From: Saccharibacillus qingshengii | GTDB lineage: Bacteria; Bacillota; Bacilli; Paenibacillales; Paenibacillaceae | DNA: 64,000 nucleotides | Direction of reading: 5' to 3' | Assembly (NCBI RefSeq): GCF_013185195.1 | Contig: NZ_JAAZWC010000026.1 | Location: forward strand, 1 to 64,000 | In this document: one piece after another, positions 43,369-51,375 of the stretch | Layout: the number at the start of each line of letters is the position of its first letter | Numbering within the stretch: the first letter of the stretch is position 1 | The notes under the pieces: model-generated | What the model saw: the letters and a program-made list of their open reading frames with translations, nothing else | Told to the model about the DNA's origin: nothing | Database searches by the model: none | Program-made: the position numbers and the translations under genes

Positions 43369-43917
43369 TCAATTCCGCTCTCTTCCCAGCACGTTCTCGA
43401 TAAACCCGCTTTTCGCCCGCGTGTAGGCTTCCCGGTCGGCCGTGTAGCGCTCGGCCAGATCCCGCTTCAGCTCGGCATACTGCCGCACCGATTCGGGCTG
43501 CTGCCGCATAAGGTCCCGGAAGCGAAGCTGAATATCCCAGCGCTGCTCATGTTCTTGCATCAGATGCAGATGGCATTTGCGCCGATCGTTCTCCACTTTG
43601 ACAAAAAAACGCCGCCATTCGTGTCCGTCCAGCTCCAAAGGCACGTAATGCCAGTCTTCTTGTTGTAAACGTGCGATCACGGCTTCCAGTTGGTCATAAG
43701 AAGGAATCTTCGCCATCAAATCCAGAATCGGCTTGGCCGGCAGGCCGGGGATCGAGGTACTTCCGATATGTTCGACCTCGCGCACGCCGTGCCAGGACAG
43801 CAGCTTGTGCAGATGCTCCGCCTCCAACTTTCCTGCGGCTGCCCACGCGGGATTACTCGGCTTGATCTCCACCGCTTCTGTCGCCCAGATCGGCCAATCG
43901 TTTGACTGTTCGGTCAT
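43369..43917 (-). CDS. GrpB-family (UPF0157) protein
   Basis: A 182-residue protein of the GrpB/UPF0157 family, which has a nucleotidyltransferase-like fold. The family signature is REVEHIGSTSIPGLPAKPIL. The conserved later motif RRCHLHLMQE-like (DRRKCHLHLMQEHEQRW) is also present. AAGGAG precedes ATG 43917; the longer frame lacks support. Function unknown. Confidence 0.85.
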   Translation of the reverse strand: MTEQSNDWPIWATEAVEIKPSNPAWAAAGKLEAEHLHKLLSWHGVREVEHIGSTSIPGLPAKPILDLMAKIPSYDQLEAVIARLQQEDWHYVPLELDGHEWRRFFVKVENDRRKCHLHLMQEHEQRWDIQLRFRDLMRQQPESVRQYAELKRDLAERYTADREAYTRAKSGFIENVLGRERN

Positions 43918-44024
43918 GGTATCGCTCCTTTTGACCTTTCTATTTTTTAAAAAACAAAACTTTATTCGCTTCGGATCTGTCCATTCTAAGCAAGACCAAA
44001 ACGGCAAGCAAAGGAGCCATATCC

Positions 44025-44501
44025 ATGATTACTCTCCGCAAAATCACGCTGGAAAACCGGCGCGCCATTTTTAATCTGGAAGTCGAAGACACTCAAAAAG
44101 GCTACGTGGCTTCGAATCTGTCCAGCGTCGCTTCCTGCTACGTGCTGCTCACCAATGGAAGCCGCCCGTTTCCGTTTGCGATCTACGCGGACGAAGAACC
44201 GGTCGGATTCGTTATGATCATTCACGGCGACACCGGCTACGAGCTTCCGTCCATTGTGGACGACAGCTACTGCATCATGCGTCTGATGATCGACAAACGG
44301 TTCCAAAACCGCGGCTATGGCCGGGAAGCGATGGCGAAAATCCTGGAGTTCGTCCGTACGTTTCCCGCCGGACCGGCTTCCTACTGCTGGATTCCGTACG
44401 AAGCCGATAATGTGAACGCCAAGCGTCTGTACGAAAGTTTCGGATTCCGAGACAACGGCGAGTTTACCGACGGAGAGCCGATTACGGTGCTGAAGCTGTA
44501 A
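44025..44501 (+). CDS. GNAT-family N-acetyltransferase, spermidine-acetyltransferase-like
   Basis: A 158-residue acetyltransferase. RLMIDKRFQNRGYGREAM is the acetyl-CoA loop, and YVASNLSSVASC plus NVNAKRLYESFGF fit BltD/PaiA-type polyamine acetyltransferases. AAGGAG lies before ATG 44025. It is divergent from the GrpB gene. Polyamine specificity is a guess. Confidence 0.8.
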   Translation: MITLRKITLENRRAIFNLEVEDTQKGYVASNLSSVASCYVLLTNGSRPFPFAIYADEEPVGFVMIIHGDTGYELPSIVDDSYCIMRLMIDKRFQNRGYGREAMAKILEFVRTFPAGPASYCWIPYEADNVNAKRLYESFGFRDNGEFTDGEPITVLKL

Positions 44502-44523
44502 ACGGGCGGAGCGGCTGTGCAGG

Positions 44524-44616
44524 TTAGGCAATCGCTTTCAATACGGCGCAGGAAAATTCCAGCGGCTTCAAAGCCAAACGTTCCGCGATGTCGGCTGCTT
44601 TTTCCCGGAAAATCAC
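44524..44616 (-). CDS. Possible small coupled ORF or C-terminal fragment
   Basis: A 30-codon frame starting with GTG that overlaps the stop of the next gene upstream as GTGA, behind GGGGAAG. It encodes an amphipathic helix-like peptide (FREKAADIAERLALKPLEF). It could be a genuine tiny gene or the remnant of a larger one; length alone cannot decide. Confidence 0.3.
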   Translation of the reverse strand: MIFREKAADIAERLALKPLEFSCAVLKAIA

Positions 44617-45017
44617 AATTCTTCCCCGCCCGTCACCGCTTCGCTGCACGATTTGGCCAAGATCCAGCCGCTTAGTCCGTAAGAGGCAGAGATGACGTAC
44701 ACGTTATACCCTTCCGCCTTCAGCTGGTTCTGCAGATTCTCCAAGGTGTCATAATTCATCGGCCAACCGTAATTTTTCCTTTTATGCAACAGCTCTATCG
44801 TATCCGGCCAGGAAAATAGGTCTTCCACTTCGAGGATCGAGATGTCCAGAATCAGGCTGCCCGGCAGCTCGTCTTCGAAATAATGGGCCTGTACGCCCGA
44901 GAATACGAGTTCATTCCAGAAACGCATAACTCCGTTATCGTATTCCGTATTCATCCGGATTTCGCTTTCCTTAAGGTTGATCTGATAAGAAATGATTTCG
45001 TTGTCGTGTACCCGCAT
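44613..45017 (-). CDS. Hypothetical protein
   Basis: A 134-residue soluble protein beginning MRVHDNEIISYQINLKESEI. It has acidic, beta-rich segments (YFEDELPGSLILDISILE) and ends with a short charged tail. I do not recognise a family. AGGAG lies before the ATG. It lies just downstream of a P-loop kinase gene (22 bases apart) and is likely co-transcribed. Confidence 0.6.
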   Translation of the reverse strand: MRVHDNEIISYQINLKESEIRMNTEYDNGVMRFWNELVFSGVQAHYFEDELPGSLILDISILEVEDLFSWPDTIELLHKRKNYGWPMNYDTLENLQNQLKAEGYNVYVISASYGLSGWILAKSCSEAVTGGEEL

Positions 45018-45039
45018 TCTTCCGCACTCTCCTGTACGC

Positions 45040-45570
45040 CTATTTTTGCCGTTCTACGCTGTCCCCCGTGGATTCCGCCTTGTCCAGCAGCCGCCGGACC
45101 GCTTTTTGATCCGTAATTCGCAGCACTTTATCGCCATACCGAGCCAACTTTTGTTCAAAATCCGGACGTGTGCGTTCAAACTCGTTTGTCCAGCAAAACA
45201 TCATCTTCAGCATGGCCAGATCGGGTTTGTAATCCGCTGTCTCCTGCCCGGTCTTCTGCTTGATCCAACGCGTGACGATCCGTATTCTTCTTTTCCACAG
45301 AGGAGGGTCGAAAAATAGGACCGTATCCGCCATGTCGTACAGATAGGAATAGGAAGACCGGTCGGTCCCTTCCAGAATCCAGGATCCGTTCCGGTCGATA
45401 CTCCGTATGATTTCCAGCTGCTGCTCCGGCGTTCTTTTGTGCCCTTTTTCGCTGCGTTGATGCACCACATCGTCCAGCTCATACCAGTCGATTCCCGTTC
45501 GAGCCGACAACTGCCGGGCCAGAGTCGTTTTGCCGCTGGCCACAATACCGACGATCCATATTTTTTGCAT
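45040..45570 (-). CDS. P-loop nucleoside/nucleotide kinase-like protein (FlaR type)
   Basis: A 176-residue ATPase or kinase. Walker A is IVGIVASGKTTLARQL at the very start, followed by a WYELDDVVH segment and TVLFFDPPLWKRR, the pattern of the 'topology modulation' FlaR-like proteins, which resemble shikimate or adenylate kinases. One base separates its start from the SMI1-like gene's stop. It is a paralogue at family level of the N-terminal part of the protein at 35030-36064. Confidence 0.75.
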   Translation of the reverse strand: MQKIWIVGIVASGKTTLARQLSARTGIDWYELDDVVHQRSEKGHKRTPEQQLEIIRSIDRNGSWILEGTDRSSYSYLYDMADTVLFFDPPLWKRRIRIVTRWIKQKTGQETADYKPDLAMLKMMFCWTNEFERTRPDFEQKLARYGDKVLRITDQKAVRRLLDKAESTGDSVERQK

Positions 45571-45571
45571 A

Positions 45572-46129
45572 TCAGCTCGTCAGATCCTTCCAGAACGTAA
45601 TAGATTTGATCTGTTCGCTATTCATCTCCGCATACTCTTTTTCCCTGAATTCGATACCGAAGTATTCGTCCAGATTCGCTCCGTAATAAATGATGTCGGT
45701 CTGATAGACCGAAAAAACCGGATTTCCCGCTTCATGCGGCGACTCGGGCATATAGCGGTGGGAATACACGGGAATCAGCCGGGGAACGCAGGCATATTCG
45801 CGAACCGCTTTAGCCGTGGCCGCTTCCGTTTCACGGGGACGCTCTCCCCAGCCTTCGTACCAGAATGCGTTCTGCCGGATATCGAACAGTATGCCTTCCA
45901 GCGGAGCGCGCAGACGCGAGTGAATCCGAACCTGATTATTCACGGAAAAATTGCGCCACTCCGGAAATCCTTGGCCTGCCGGAAGGGCCAACGTCAGCAG
46001 CTCGCGCAGATCCGGCGGAAAACGCAGTCCGTAAAGCGTTTCGATCTGCTGGAACTCTTCTGTCGTCAGTCCCCGGTCGCAGCGAACGCCGTGACGACGA
46101 AACCGTTCAACGATAGCCGCCGCGTTCAT
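45572..46129 (-). CDS. SMI1/KNR4-like protein
   Basis: A 185-residue protein. The segment LTTEEFQQIETLYGLRFPPDLRELL is the usual N-terminal pattern of SMI1/KNR4 (SUKH) proteins, and NPVFSVYQTDIIYYGANLDEYF fits the later part. Such proteins are often immunity proteins against contact-dependent toxins, but no toxin gene lies nearby. GGGAGG eight bases before ATG 46129 favours this over the GTG at 46138. Operon with the FlaR-like gene. Confidence 0.55.
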   Translation of the reverse strand: MNAAAIVERFRRHGVRCDRGLTTEEFQQIETLYGLRFPPDLRELLTLALPAGQGFPEWRNFSVNNQVRIHSRLRAPLEGILFDIRQNAFWYEGWGERPRETEAATAKAVREYACVPRLIPVYSHRYMPESPHEAGNPVFSVYQTDIIYYGANLDEYFGIEFREKEYAEMNSEQIKSITFWKDLTS

Positions 46130-46162
46130 CCGCCGCACCTCCCTTTGTCGATGGTCGAAGTT

Positions 46163-46546
46163 TCATGAAGACTTTTTCTCCGCCGGGCCGTTCGGCAGAT
46201 CGTCGCCGGGATACTGTTCCAGATAGCCGTCGCTGAGCGCATACCGGGTGAAGAAAGAAAGATCTTCGTCGATGATTGTCAGATCGAAGATTTTCTGCCC
46301 CGTACTTTCCAGGCGCAGGTCGTAAGTGCGGATTTCTTCCTCCACATCGTCAAGCAGAGTCAAGACAACCTGTCTGACCAATTCCCCATGCTCATGCAGC
46401 AGCCATTCCAGGCGCGCCGGCATCCGATTCTCGATCATTCTGCCGTAGCAGTAATATTCAATCTCATGAGAGGGCGTGTACTCGATACAGGCGTAACGCT
46501 CTGCGCGGCTGCCCGATATGATATAGTCTTTTTGTGCGTGGTCCAT
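46163..46546 (-). CDS. Hypothetical protein
   Basis: A 127-residue acidic protein starting MDHAQKDYIISGSRAERY. The central part (ARLEWLLHEHGELVRQ) is helical, and the later part (IRTYDLRLESTGQKIFDL) is beta-rich. I do not recognise a family. GGGGAA precedes the ATG. It lies 33 bases upstream of the SMI1-like gene, so a common transcript is likely. Confidence 0.55.
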   Translation of the reverse strand: MDHAQKDYIISGSRAERYACIEYTPSHEIEYYCYGRMIENRMPARLEWLLHEHGELVRQVVLTLLDDVEEEIRTYDLRLESTGQKIFDLTIIDEDLSFFTRYALSDGYLEQYPGDDLPNGPAEKKSS

Positions 46547-46698
46547 ATGTCATTCCCCTTTTGTATGTAAACACTCGGATACGCACAGCGCCTGCACAGG
46601 CGAGGCATTTCCTTGCCGTTCTTCGTCGGTTGGGCTACAATAATGGGTGCGCCCGGACGGGCCGAACGACCCAATCCAAGAATTGCGAAGGTGAATCC

Positions 46699-47085
46699 AT
46701 GATCGAAATCAAACATTCCAAACTCAGCGGCGGCGAATTTACCCGCGGCGTATTCGCTACCCGGGATATCGCCAAAGGCGAACTGATCCATGAGGCGCCT
46801 GTTGTCGCTTACGACAATGACGACCATGAACATATCGAGAAAACGATACTGGCCGATTATGTATTTGAGTACGGAGCCAACCATACCGCAATTCTGCTCG
46901 GTTACGGCAGCCTGCTCAACCATTCCTATACGCCCAATGCGACGTACGAGATCAGCTTTGAGAAGCATACCTTCGATTTTTATGCCTATACCGATATCAA
47001 AGCAGGCGACGAAATTCTGATCAATTACAACGGCGAAGAAGATTGCGACGATCCGCTGTGGTTTATGGAAGAAAAGAAGCAGTAA
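46699..47085 (+). CDS. SET-domain protein (lysine methyltransferase-like)
   Basis: A 128-residue SET domain. The family motifs are RGVFATRDIAKGELI at the start, LLNHSYTPNATYEI (the NHS motif for SAM binding) and AGDEILINYNGEED. No zinc-binding pre- or post-SET regions are seen, as is usual for short bacterial SET proteins. AAGGTGA before ATG 46699. It may methylate a protein lysine; the target is unknown. Confidence 0.85.
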   Translation: MIEIKHSKLSGGEFTRGVFATRDIAKGELIHEAPVVAYDNDDHEHIEKTILADYVFEYGANHTAILLGYGSLLNHSYTPNATYEISFEKHTFDFYAYTDIKAGDEILINYNGEEDCDDPLWFMEEKKQ

Positions 47086-47131
47086 GGCCGCCTGCTTTGG
47101 CACTTTGGCTGCTGCTCCTCTCATTTGGTTC

Positions 47132-47158
47132 AAAGGCCGCCCTTCGGGCGGCCTTTTT
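47132..47158. terminator. Terminator with a TTCG loop
   Basis: AAAGGCCGCC with its complement closes a C-TTCG-G tetraloop, and five T follow. It ends the SET gene and may also serve the convergent GyrI-like gene. Confidence 0.85.
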
Positions 47159-47268
47159 CCTGTTCTTTCCTCCATCGTAACAAAAGCCCTTGCCCGAAGG
47201 CAAGGACCGAAAACAAACGATTCCGCAGGCGGAAGACACGGACACGGCAGAAAACGAATCACGCCGGT

Positions 47269-47904
47269 TTACGAATCCGTACGTTTCGCTTCCACGGCAA
47301 AACGCAGTACCGTTTTGCGTTTCTCGGGCACGGTTTTTCTCGGATCCGACAAATAAATCTCCCGGTGCAGCTTGCTTTTGCGTGTCCATCCGTTTTCTTC
47401 GCAGAACGCTTCCATCCGGGCAAAGCTGGCGGGCTCGTCTTCGAATCTGCCGAGATGCATCATCTGGCAGCTAGGACCGTCTTCCAAGGTTTCAAAACGC
47501 AGGTCGTCCAGTCTCGGGTTGGGCTTTTTTTTCTTCGTTTGTTCGAAGAAACGTGCGTATTGTTCCGGGGTCAGAAAATCCGGCTGACGGATCATGATCT
47601 TGAACTTCAGATTGCTTTTGTCCGTCGAAGGTTTCGTATGGTCGACCAGATCCCAGATTCCTTCCAGCGGGAATACGGTGTACTCGTAGTAACCGGCCGG
47701 TACGTTATCGCTTTTGTAGGACATTTTTACCGCATAGGTCAAACTGTACAGCGCTCCGGTCGATTCGGCGAAAGGGGCTGCGTTCGGGTCGCCGGTTCCT
47801 TCGATCGAGATAAACGGCATAGAGGGCACATCAATGATTTCGGGCACGGTTTTGGGTACATAGAAAGCCTTGTAGTCTTTTTTGTAATCGATTTTCCCGC
47901 TCAT
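47269..47904 (-). CDS. GyrI-like small-molecule-binding protein
   Basis: A 211-residue protein with a GyrI-like (SHS2 duplication) domain. It starts with MSGKIDYKKDYKAFY and IDVPSMPFISIEGTGDPN, the standard opening of the stand-alone GyrI-like proteins of Bacilli, and continues with PLEGIWD and FKIMIRQPDFLTPE. Such proteins bind or hydrolyse small hydrophobic compounds. AGGAG precedes ATG 47904. The next gene on the strand is a truncated P-loop kinase. Confidence 0.8.
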   Translation of the reverse strand: MSGKIDYKKDYKAFYVPKTVPEIIDVPSMPFISIEGTGDPNAAPFAESTGALYSLTYAVKMSYKSDNVPAGYYEYTVFPLEGIWDLVDHTKPSTDKSNLKFKIMIRQPDFLTPEQYARFFEQTKKKKPNPRLDDLRFETLEDGPSCQMMHLGRFEDEPASFARMEAFCEENGWTRKSKLHREIYLSDPRKTVPEKRKTVLRFAVEAKRTDS

Positions 47905-47922
47905 TCCTATTCCGCTCCTCTG

Positions 47923-48264
47923 TCAATCCGAATGTGATAAAAAAGGATTTGGCCTGCCGCCCGGATGCGCCGGATTCGCGGCCAGCCAGTTCACCATAAA
48001 ATCGAACAGCTCCAGCGAATATCGATGATCGTTCCGGCTCCCCGGCAGACTTGGTTCAATCTGCGCGACGCTGCTCTGGATATCGACCGATTCGATAAAC
48101 TGCACAAGTCCCGGACAGAACTCGTTCAACGCGCGGAAATACCGCTGCTGCGGTTCGATAAAGGTGAGGTTCAGTTCGAATCCTCTTCGCTGGCGGGCTG
48201 TGAAAGCTGCCGAAGTCGTCGTCTTGCCGGCTGCGCTCGCTCCTTCCATACTGATTATCGTCAT
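47923..48264 (-). pseudogene. P-loop kinase with probable in-frame internal deletion
   Basis: A 113-residue frame. It starts as a P-loop kinase (MTIISMEGASAAGKTTTSAAF, quoted in part: Walker A GASAAGKTT), but after only about 25 residues it jumps to a segment (FIEPQQRYFRALNEFCPGLV) that looks like the C-terminal part of such proteins. These kinases are generally near 190 residues, so the middle with the substrate-binding part appears to be missing in frame. GGAG before ATG 48264 is intact, so a short protein could still be made. The deletion is an inference from length. Confidence 0.5.
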
Positions 48265-48289
48265 CTTGATTCTCCTTGCCGTTCCTGAT

Positions 48290-48739
48290 TCACACGCCAA
48301 ACTGCTTCAGGTGATGGTCCAGATGTTTGTACAAGCCTTTGCCCCATTCCTCGGCGGACAGCCGGCCGAAGAACGGATGCATCTGCTTTTCGCAGGACTG
48401 CGGTCCTTTTTCTCCGAGGCGCTCGATCTGCCGCAGCAGCCGTTCTTTCTCGGGATTGAACTTCCGCTCCCCGTCCATCAGAATCGCCGGAATAGTGGAC
48501 ATATTCAGAGGAAGCGGCTTGTCGTTGTAGAACACCGGTTTGGCAAATCTACCGATCACCCGCCCCAGCCCGCTTCGAGGAACCGTCGATTCCCCGGTCG
48601 CAATGTCCTGAAAAGCGGAGCAGTGCGCCAGCATCTGTGCCGGATTCATCTTTCCCCAGAGCGGCCGAGCATCCGGGCTCAGCCGCTCGATCCGCAGCCG
48701 GATTTCCTGCATGGCCGAAGATTCGAATAGATTGTTCAT
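48290..48739 (-). CDS. DUF1569 (DinB-superfamily) protein
   Basis: A 149-residue four-helix protein of the DUF1569 family. Typical: the opening RIERLSPDARPLWGKMNPAQM with a metal-binding HCSAF, then MHPFFGRLSAEEWGK and the final HLDHHLKQFGV with paired histidines. AAGGAG precedes ATG 48739. Related to the DinB protein at 10903-11370 in fold. Function unknown. Confidence 0.8.
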   Translation of the reverse strand: MNNLFESSAMQEIRLRIERLSPDARPLWGKMNPAQMLAHCSAFQDIATGESTVPRSGLGRVIGRFAKPVFYNDKPLPLNMSTIPAILMDGERKFNPEKERLLRQIERLGEKGPQSCEKQMHPFFGRLSAEEWGKGLYKHLDHHLKQFGV

Positions 48740-48830
48740 CCCACAGCTCCTTTCTAAAAACACCCAACAAGTGTTCCCATTATCATAATTCGCCGGATTC
48801 CAGAAATATCCTTCCGGCTCAGAGCCAAAT

Positions 48831-48865
48831 TAAAAAAAATGACCTGCAGCTTTGCACAGGTCATT
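48831..48865 (-). terminator. Terminator of the sugar-type operon
   Basis: AATGACCTG (48838-48846) pairs with CAGGTCATT (48857-48865); on the minus strand eight T follow. It lies just beyond the stop of the SGNH hydrolase gene, the last gene of the operon starting near 51286. Confidence 0.85.
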
Positions 48866-48885
48866 CGCTCTGCCTTTGGCAGCTT

Positions 48886-49536
48886 TTAGTCCCACCGATA
48901 ACCGACCGCTTGCAGCCATTCCCGGGCGATAATCATATGTCCGGTCTGCGAAGGGTGAACCCGGTCCGCGGCCAGTTCCAGGGAATAGTGATGCTCCAGG
49001 TAACGGTCGAACGCGGATTGAATATTGACGAACCTGGTGCCCTGCCGCTCGCCGATCCGCTTCACGGCGGCCCCATACGTTAGACTCATCTGCCGAAGAA
49101 CATCATCCGGGCTGCTCTCGATAAAGAAAGGGGTCATAAGCAGAATCTCACGCACGCCCGAAACTTTGGCTTCCTCAACCAGCTTCTCAAGCGTCTCTTC
49201 GTACTCGCCCAGCGAAACATGGCTTTCCGTCAGCATACGGCGGTTATAGTGCCTCAATATATCGTTGATGCCGATCATGACCGATATCCAGTCCGGCCGC
49301 AGATCGATCACATCGGACTGCCAGCGTTCCCGAAGTTCGCGTACGGTATTGGCGCTGACGCCCATATTGACCATACGCAGGTTCAGCTTGGGATAGGTCG
49401 AATCAAGGAGAGCCTGGATCTGGGAGACGTAACCGCTGCCCAGCGACTCTCCTTTGCCTTCCCCTACCGGACGCATGCGCCCGCAGTCGGTAATCGAATC
49501 GCCGATCATCACCAGCTTGGTTCCCGAAGGGATCAT
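48886..49536 (-). CDS. SGNH/GDSL-type esterase
   Basis: A 216-residue cytoplasmic hydrolase. Block I is MIGDSITDCG with the catalytic serine, block III is IGINDILRH (the G-x-N-D), and block V is ADRVHPSQTGH with the catalytic Asp and His. Relatives remove acetyl groups from xylan or rhamnogalacturonan oligosaccharides. The ATG overlaps the stop of the chimeric ORF as ATGA, so it is coupled to a carbohydrate-type operon, which fits deacetylation of imported sugars. Confidence 0.85.
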   Translation of the reverse strand: MIPSGTKLVMIGDSITDCGRMRPVGEGKGESLGSGYVSQIQALLDSTYPKLNLRMVNMGVSANTVRELRERWQSDVIDLRPDWISVMIGINDILRHYNRRMLTESHVSLGEYEETLEKLVEEAKVSGVREILLMTPFFIESSPDDVLRQMSLTYGAAVKRIGERQGTRFVNIQSAFDRYLEHHYSLELAADRVHPSQTGHMIIAREWLQAVGYRWD

Positions 49537-50219
49537 GGATGATGGGTCGGTTCGGCAACCGGCACCCAGGCTCCTTCCTGCGAAGCGGAAGCCGCTTCCG
49601 CCCGGATCACCGCCAATGTGGCGGCTGTACTCTCGGGCGTGCAGACCGCAATCGGCCGATCGCTCAGCACGGCGTTCAGGAAATAGACCAGTTCGCCGTA
49701 GTATCCGCTGTCCGCCGAAAGCTCGGGGACGAAGCTCGGTCCGTCATTGGGATTCACGGTCACCTCCGCACCGTCGAACTGAATGTTGGCACGCTCAAAG
49801 TTCACCCGATATCCCATATAGAAGCCGAAATCCCCTTCAAAACCGCCCATACTCAGCAGCCCGGCCTCATACCCGAGCGCGGCGGCCGTCTGCGCTTCGC
49901 CCAGAGCCTGCTCGGTCGGCCCGCATATCCCGGCTGCTTTGAGAAACGGCCGGCTCAGTTCCGCACGTTCCACTTCTTCCGCTGCCAAGCGCAGGACCGG
50001 TTCGTACAAACCGATAGACGGGTCGCGGATTTCGAACTGCGTGGAGTGTACGCCTACCGCAATGCCGCCCGCACCGGAAGCGATATAATAGCGCGTCAGC
50101 GCGCGCTGATGGCGTTCATCCAGCCTGCGCCGTTCGTCCAGAGCCAGCGGATGCGCCGGAATGACAAGACCGTCATGCAGCGCTCTGCCCATTTCGGGCG
50201 ACAGGGGCTTGTAACCCAT
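49533..50219 (-). CDS. Chimeric ORF: DapA-like N-terminus joined to an oxidoreductase C-terminus
   Basis: A 228-residue frame made from two unrelated parts. Residues 1 to about 130 look like the start of the dihydrodipicolinate-synthase-like proteins (LTRYYIASGAGGIAVGVHST, and ALGYEAGLLSMGG), which need about 300 residues for a TIM barrel. From about residue 131 the text becomes that of a Gfo/Idh/MocA oxidoreductase C-terminal end (FGFYMGYRVNFERANIQFDG, then DRPIAVCTPESTAATLAVI). Neither active site is complete. A deletion between two neighbouring operon genes explains it. Translation signals on both sides are intact (start directly after the epimerase stop, ATGA overlap at the end). Confidence 0.7.
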   Translation of the reverse strand: MGYKPLSPEMGRALHDGLVIPAHPLALDERRRLDERHQRALTRYYIASGAGGIAVGVHSTQFEIRDPSIGLYEPVLRLAAEEVERAELSRPFLKAAGICGPTEQALGEAQTAAALGYEAGLLSMGGFEGDFGFYMGYRVNFERANIQFDGAEVTVNPNDGPSFVPELSADSGYYGELVYFLNAVLSDRPIAVCTPESTAATLAVIRAEAASASQEGAWVPVAEPTHHP

Positions 50220-51218
50220 CTAAAAGTTCCCCTTTCTCTCCTGAAAATGCGTCGGTTTATTCCAGGTTTCTCCCCCGTTCAGTACCCAGTCGGTGGTCCA
50301 ATCGATCATCTGCAGGAGAGACACCTGCGGGTAGCCGAACAGCTGATGCGACTTGGACGCGTTGCTGAGCAGCGCCGTATCCGACTCCGCGCCTTCGAAG
50401 ACCGGTCGTCGATCCAGGCGCCTGCCGATCTCTTCGGCGGCCCAGCGGATCGACATCGTCTCCGGACCGGTAATATTAACGATATTCGGCGGGCAGCTGC
50501 AGACACTCAAACATCTCAAAGCCATCTCATTGGCGTCTCCCTGCCAGATCACATTCGCATGTCCGGTCGTGAGGGAAATAGGCTGTCCGTTTTGTACGGA
50601 TCGGGCCAACTCCAGCAGCACCCCATAGCGCATATCGATCGCATAATTCAGCCGGTAGATCACCATCGGAATCCCGTATTCATGCGAAAAATGTTCAAAA
50701 ATGCGTTCTCGTCCCAGACAGGACTGGGCATATTCCCCTGTCGGCGCGGGAACGATCGATTCCGTCACGCCGCCGAGGCCTACCGAAGTAAACGGATACA
50801 CGTTGCCGGACGAGAATACGACGATCCGCGAATTTTTGAACTTCTCCGCGACTCTGCCGGGCAGATACGCGTTCATGGCCCAGGTAAAATGTTCGTTGCC
50901 GGTCGTTCCGAATTTGTTTCCGGCCATATAAAGAACATTTCTCACTTCGGGCAGACTTTGCAGCTCTTCGTCGTTCAGCAGATCGCAGACCAGAGTCTCG
51001 ACTCCGGCTTCTTCCAGTTCGCGCCTTGCGGCTTCGTTGGAGAAGCGAGAGACGCCGATGACCCGTTTGCGGGTGCCGCCCGCACGGATCGCCTGAACGG
51101 CCAGCCGGGCCAGACTCGGCCCCATCTTGCCGCCCACGCCCAGCAGCATGAGATCGCTATCCAGTGCCGCCAGCTCGGCAATCAACTTATCCGAAGGCTG
51201 CGCCAATTTCATTTCCAA
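50220..51218 (-). CDS. NAD-dependent epimerase/dehydratase family protein
   Basis: A short-chain dehydrogenase-fold protein (332 residues from TTG 51218). The Rossmann motif is LLGVGGKMGPSLARLA, the later FSSGNVYPF and the MAGNKFG region fit sugar epimerases; the usual YxxxK is approximately EYAQSCLGRE, with K replaced by R, so activity is uncertain. The true start is probably upstream: the best ribosome site (AAGGAG, 51245-51250) is eight bases from an in-frame ATA at 51234-51236, and the segment between (ATIAELE-like DTIAELE) looks like protein. First gene of the operon with the chimeric ORF and the SGNH esterase. Confidence 0.75.
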   Translation of the reverse strand: MEMKLAQPSDKLIAELAALDSDLMLLGVGGKMGPSLARLAVQAIRAGGTRKRVIGVSRFSNEAARRELEEAGVETLVCDLLNDEELQSLPEVRNVLYMAGNKFGTTGNEHFTWAMNAYLPGRVAEKFKNSRIVVFSSGNVYPFTSVGLGGVTESIVPAPTGEYAQSCLGRERIFEHFSHEYGIPMVIYRLNYAIDMRYGVLLELARSVQNGQPISLTTGHANVIWQGDANEMALRCLSVCSCPPNIVNITGPETMSIRWAAEEIGRRLDRRPVFEGAESDTALLSNASKSHQLFGYPQVSLLQMIDWTTDWVLNGGETWNKPTHFQERKGNF

Positions 51219-51280
51219 TTCCGCAATCGTATCTATATCTGTCTCTCCTTTGCCGGGCCGAATGCCGGATGATTAGATCC

Positions 51281-51332
51281 AGTATAGCCGCTGCTTTTCA
51301 TTAAAGACAGGACTTTAAATAGTCTTTAAATT
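51281..51332 (-). promoter_or_regulatory. Candidate promoter and operator of the epimerase operon
   Basis: A TATACT -10 element lies at 51281-51286 on the minus strand with a poor -35. Just upstream, TTAAAGAC (51301-51308) and GTCTTTAA (51323-51330) form an inverted repeat, and CTTTAAAT is also directly repeated (51312-51319 and 51325-51332). These lie over the -35 region, as for an activator. The regulator gene immediately upstream is the likely binder. Confidence 0.45.
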
Positions 51333-51340
51333 ACAGCAAA

Positions 51341-51375
51341 ACAGGGAGGTTCCCCTCTTAACGGGGCCTCCCTGT
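51341..51375 (-). terminator. Terminator at the end of the regulator gene
   Basis: ACAGGGAGG (51341-51349) pairs with CCTCCCTGT (51367-51375) with an inner CCCC/GGGG pairing. On the minus strand TTTTG follows. The stop codon of the regulator lies inside the stem. Confidence 0.65.
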
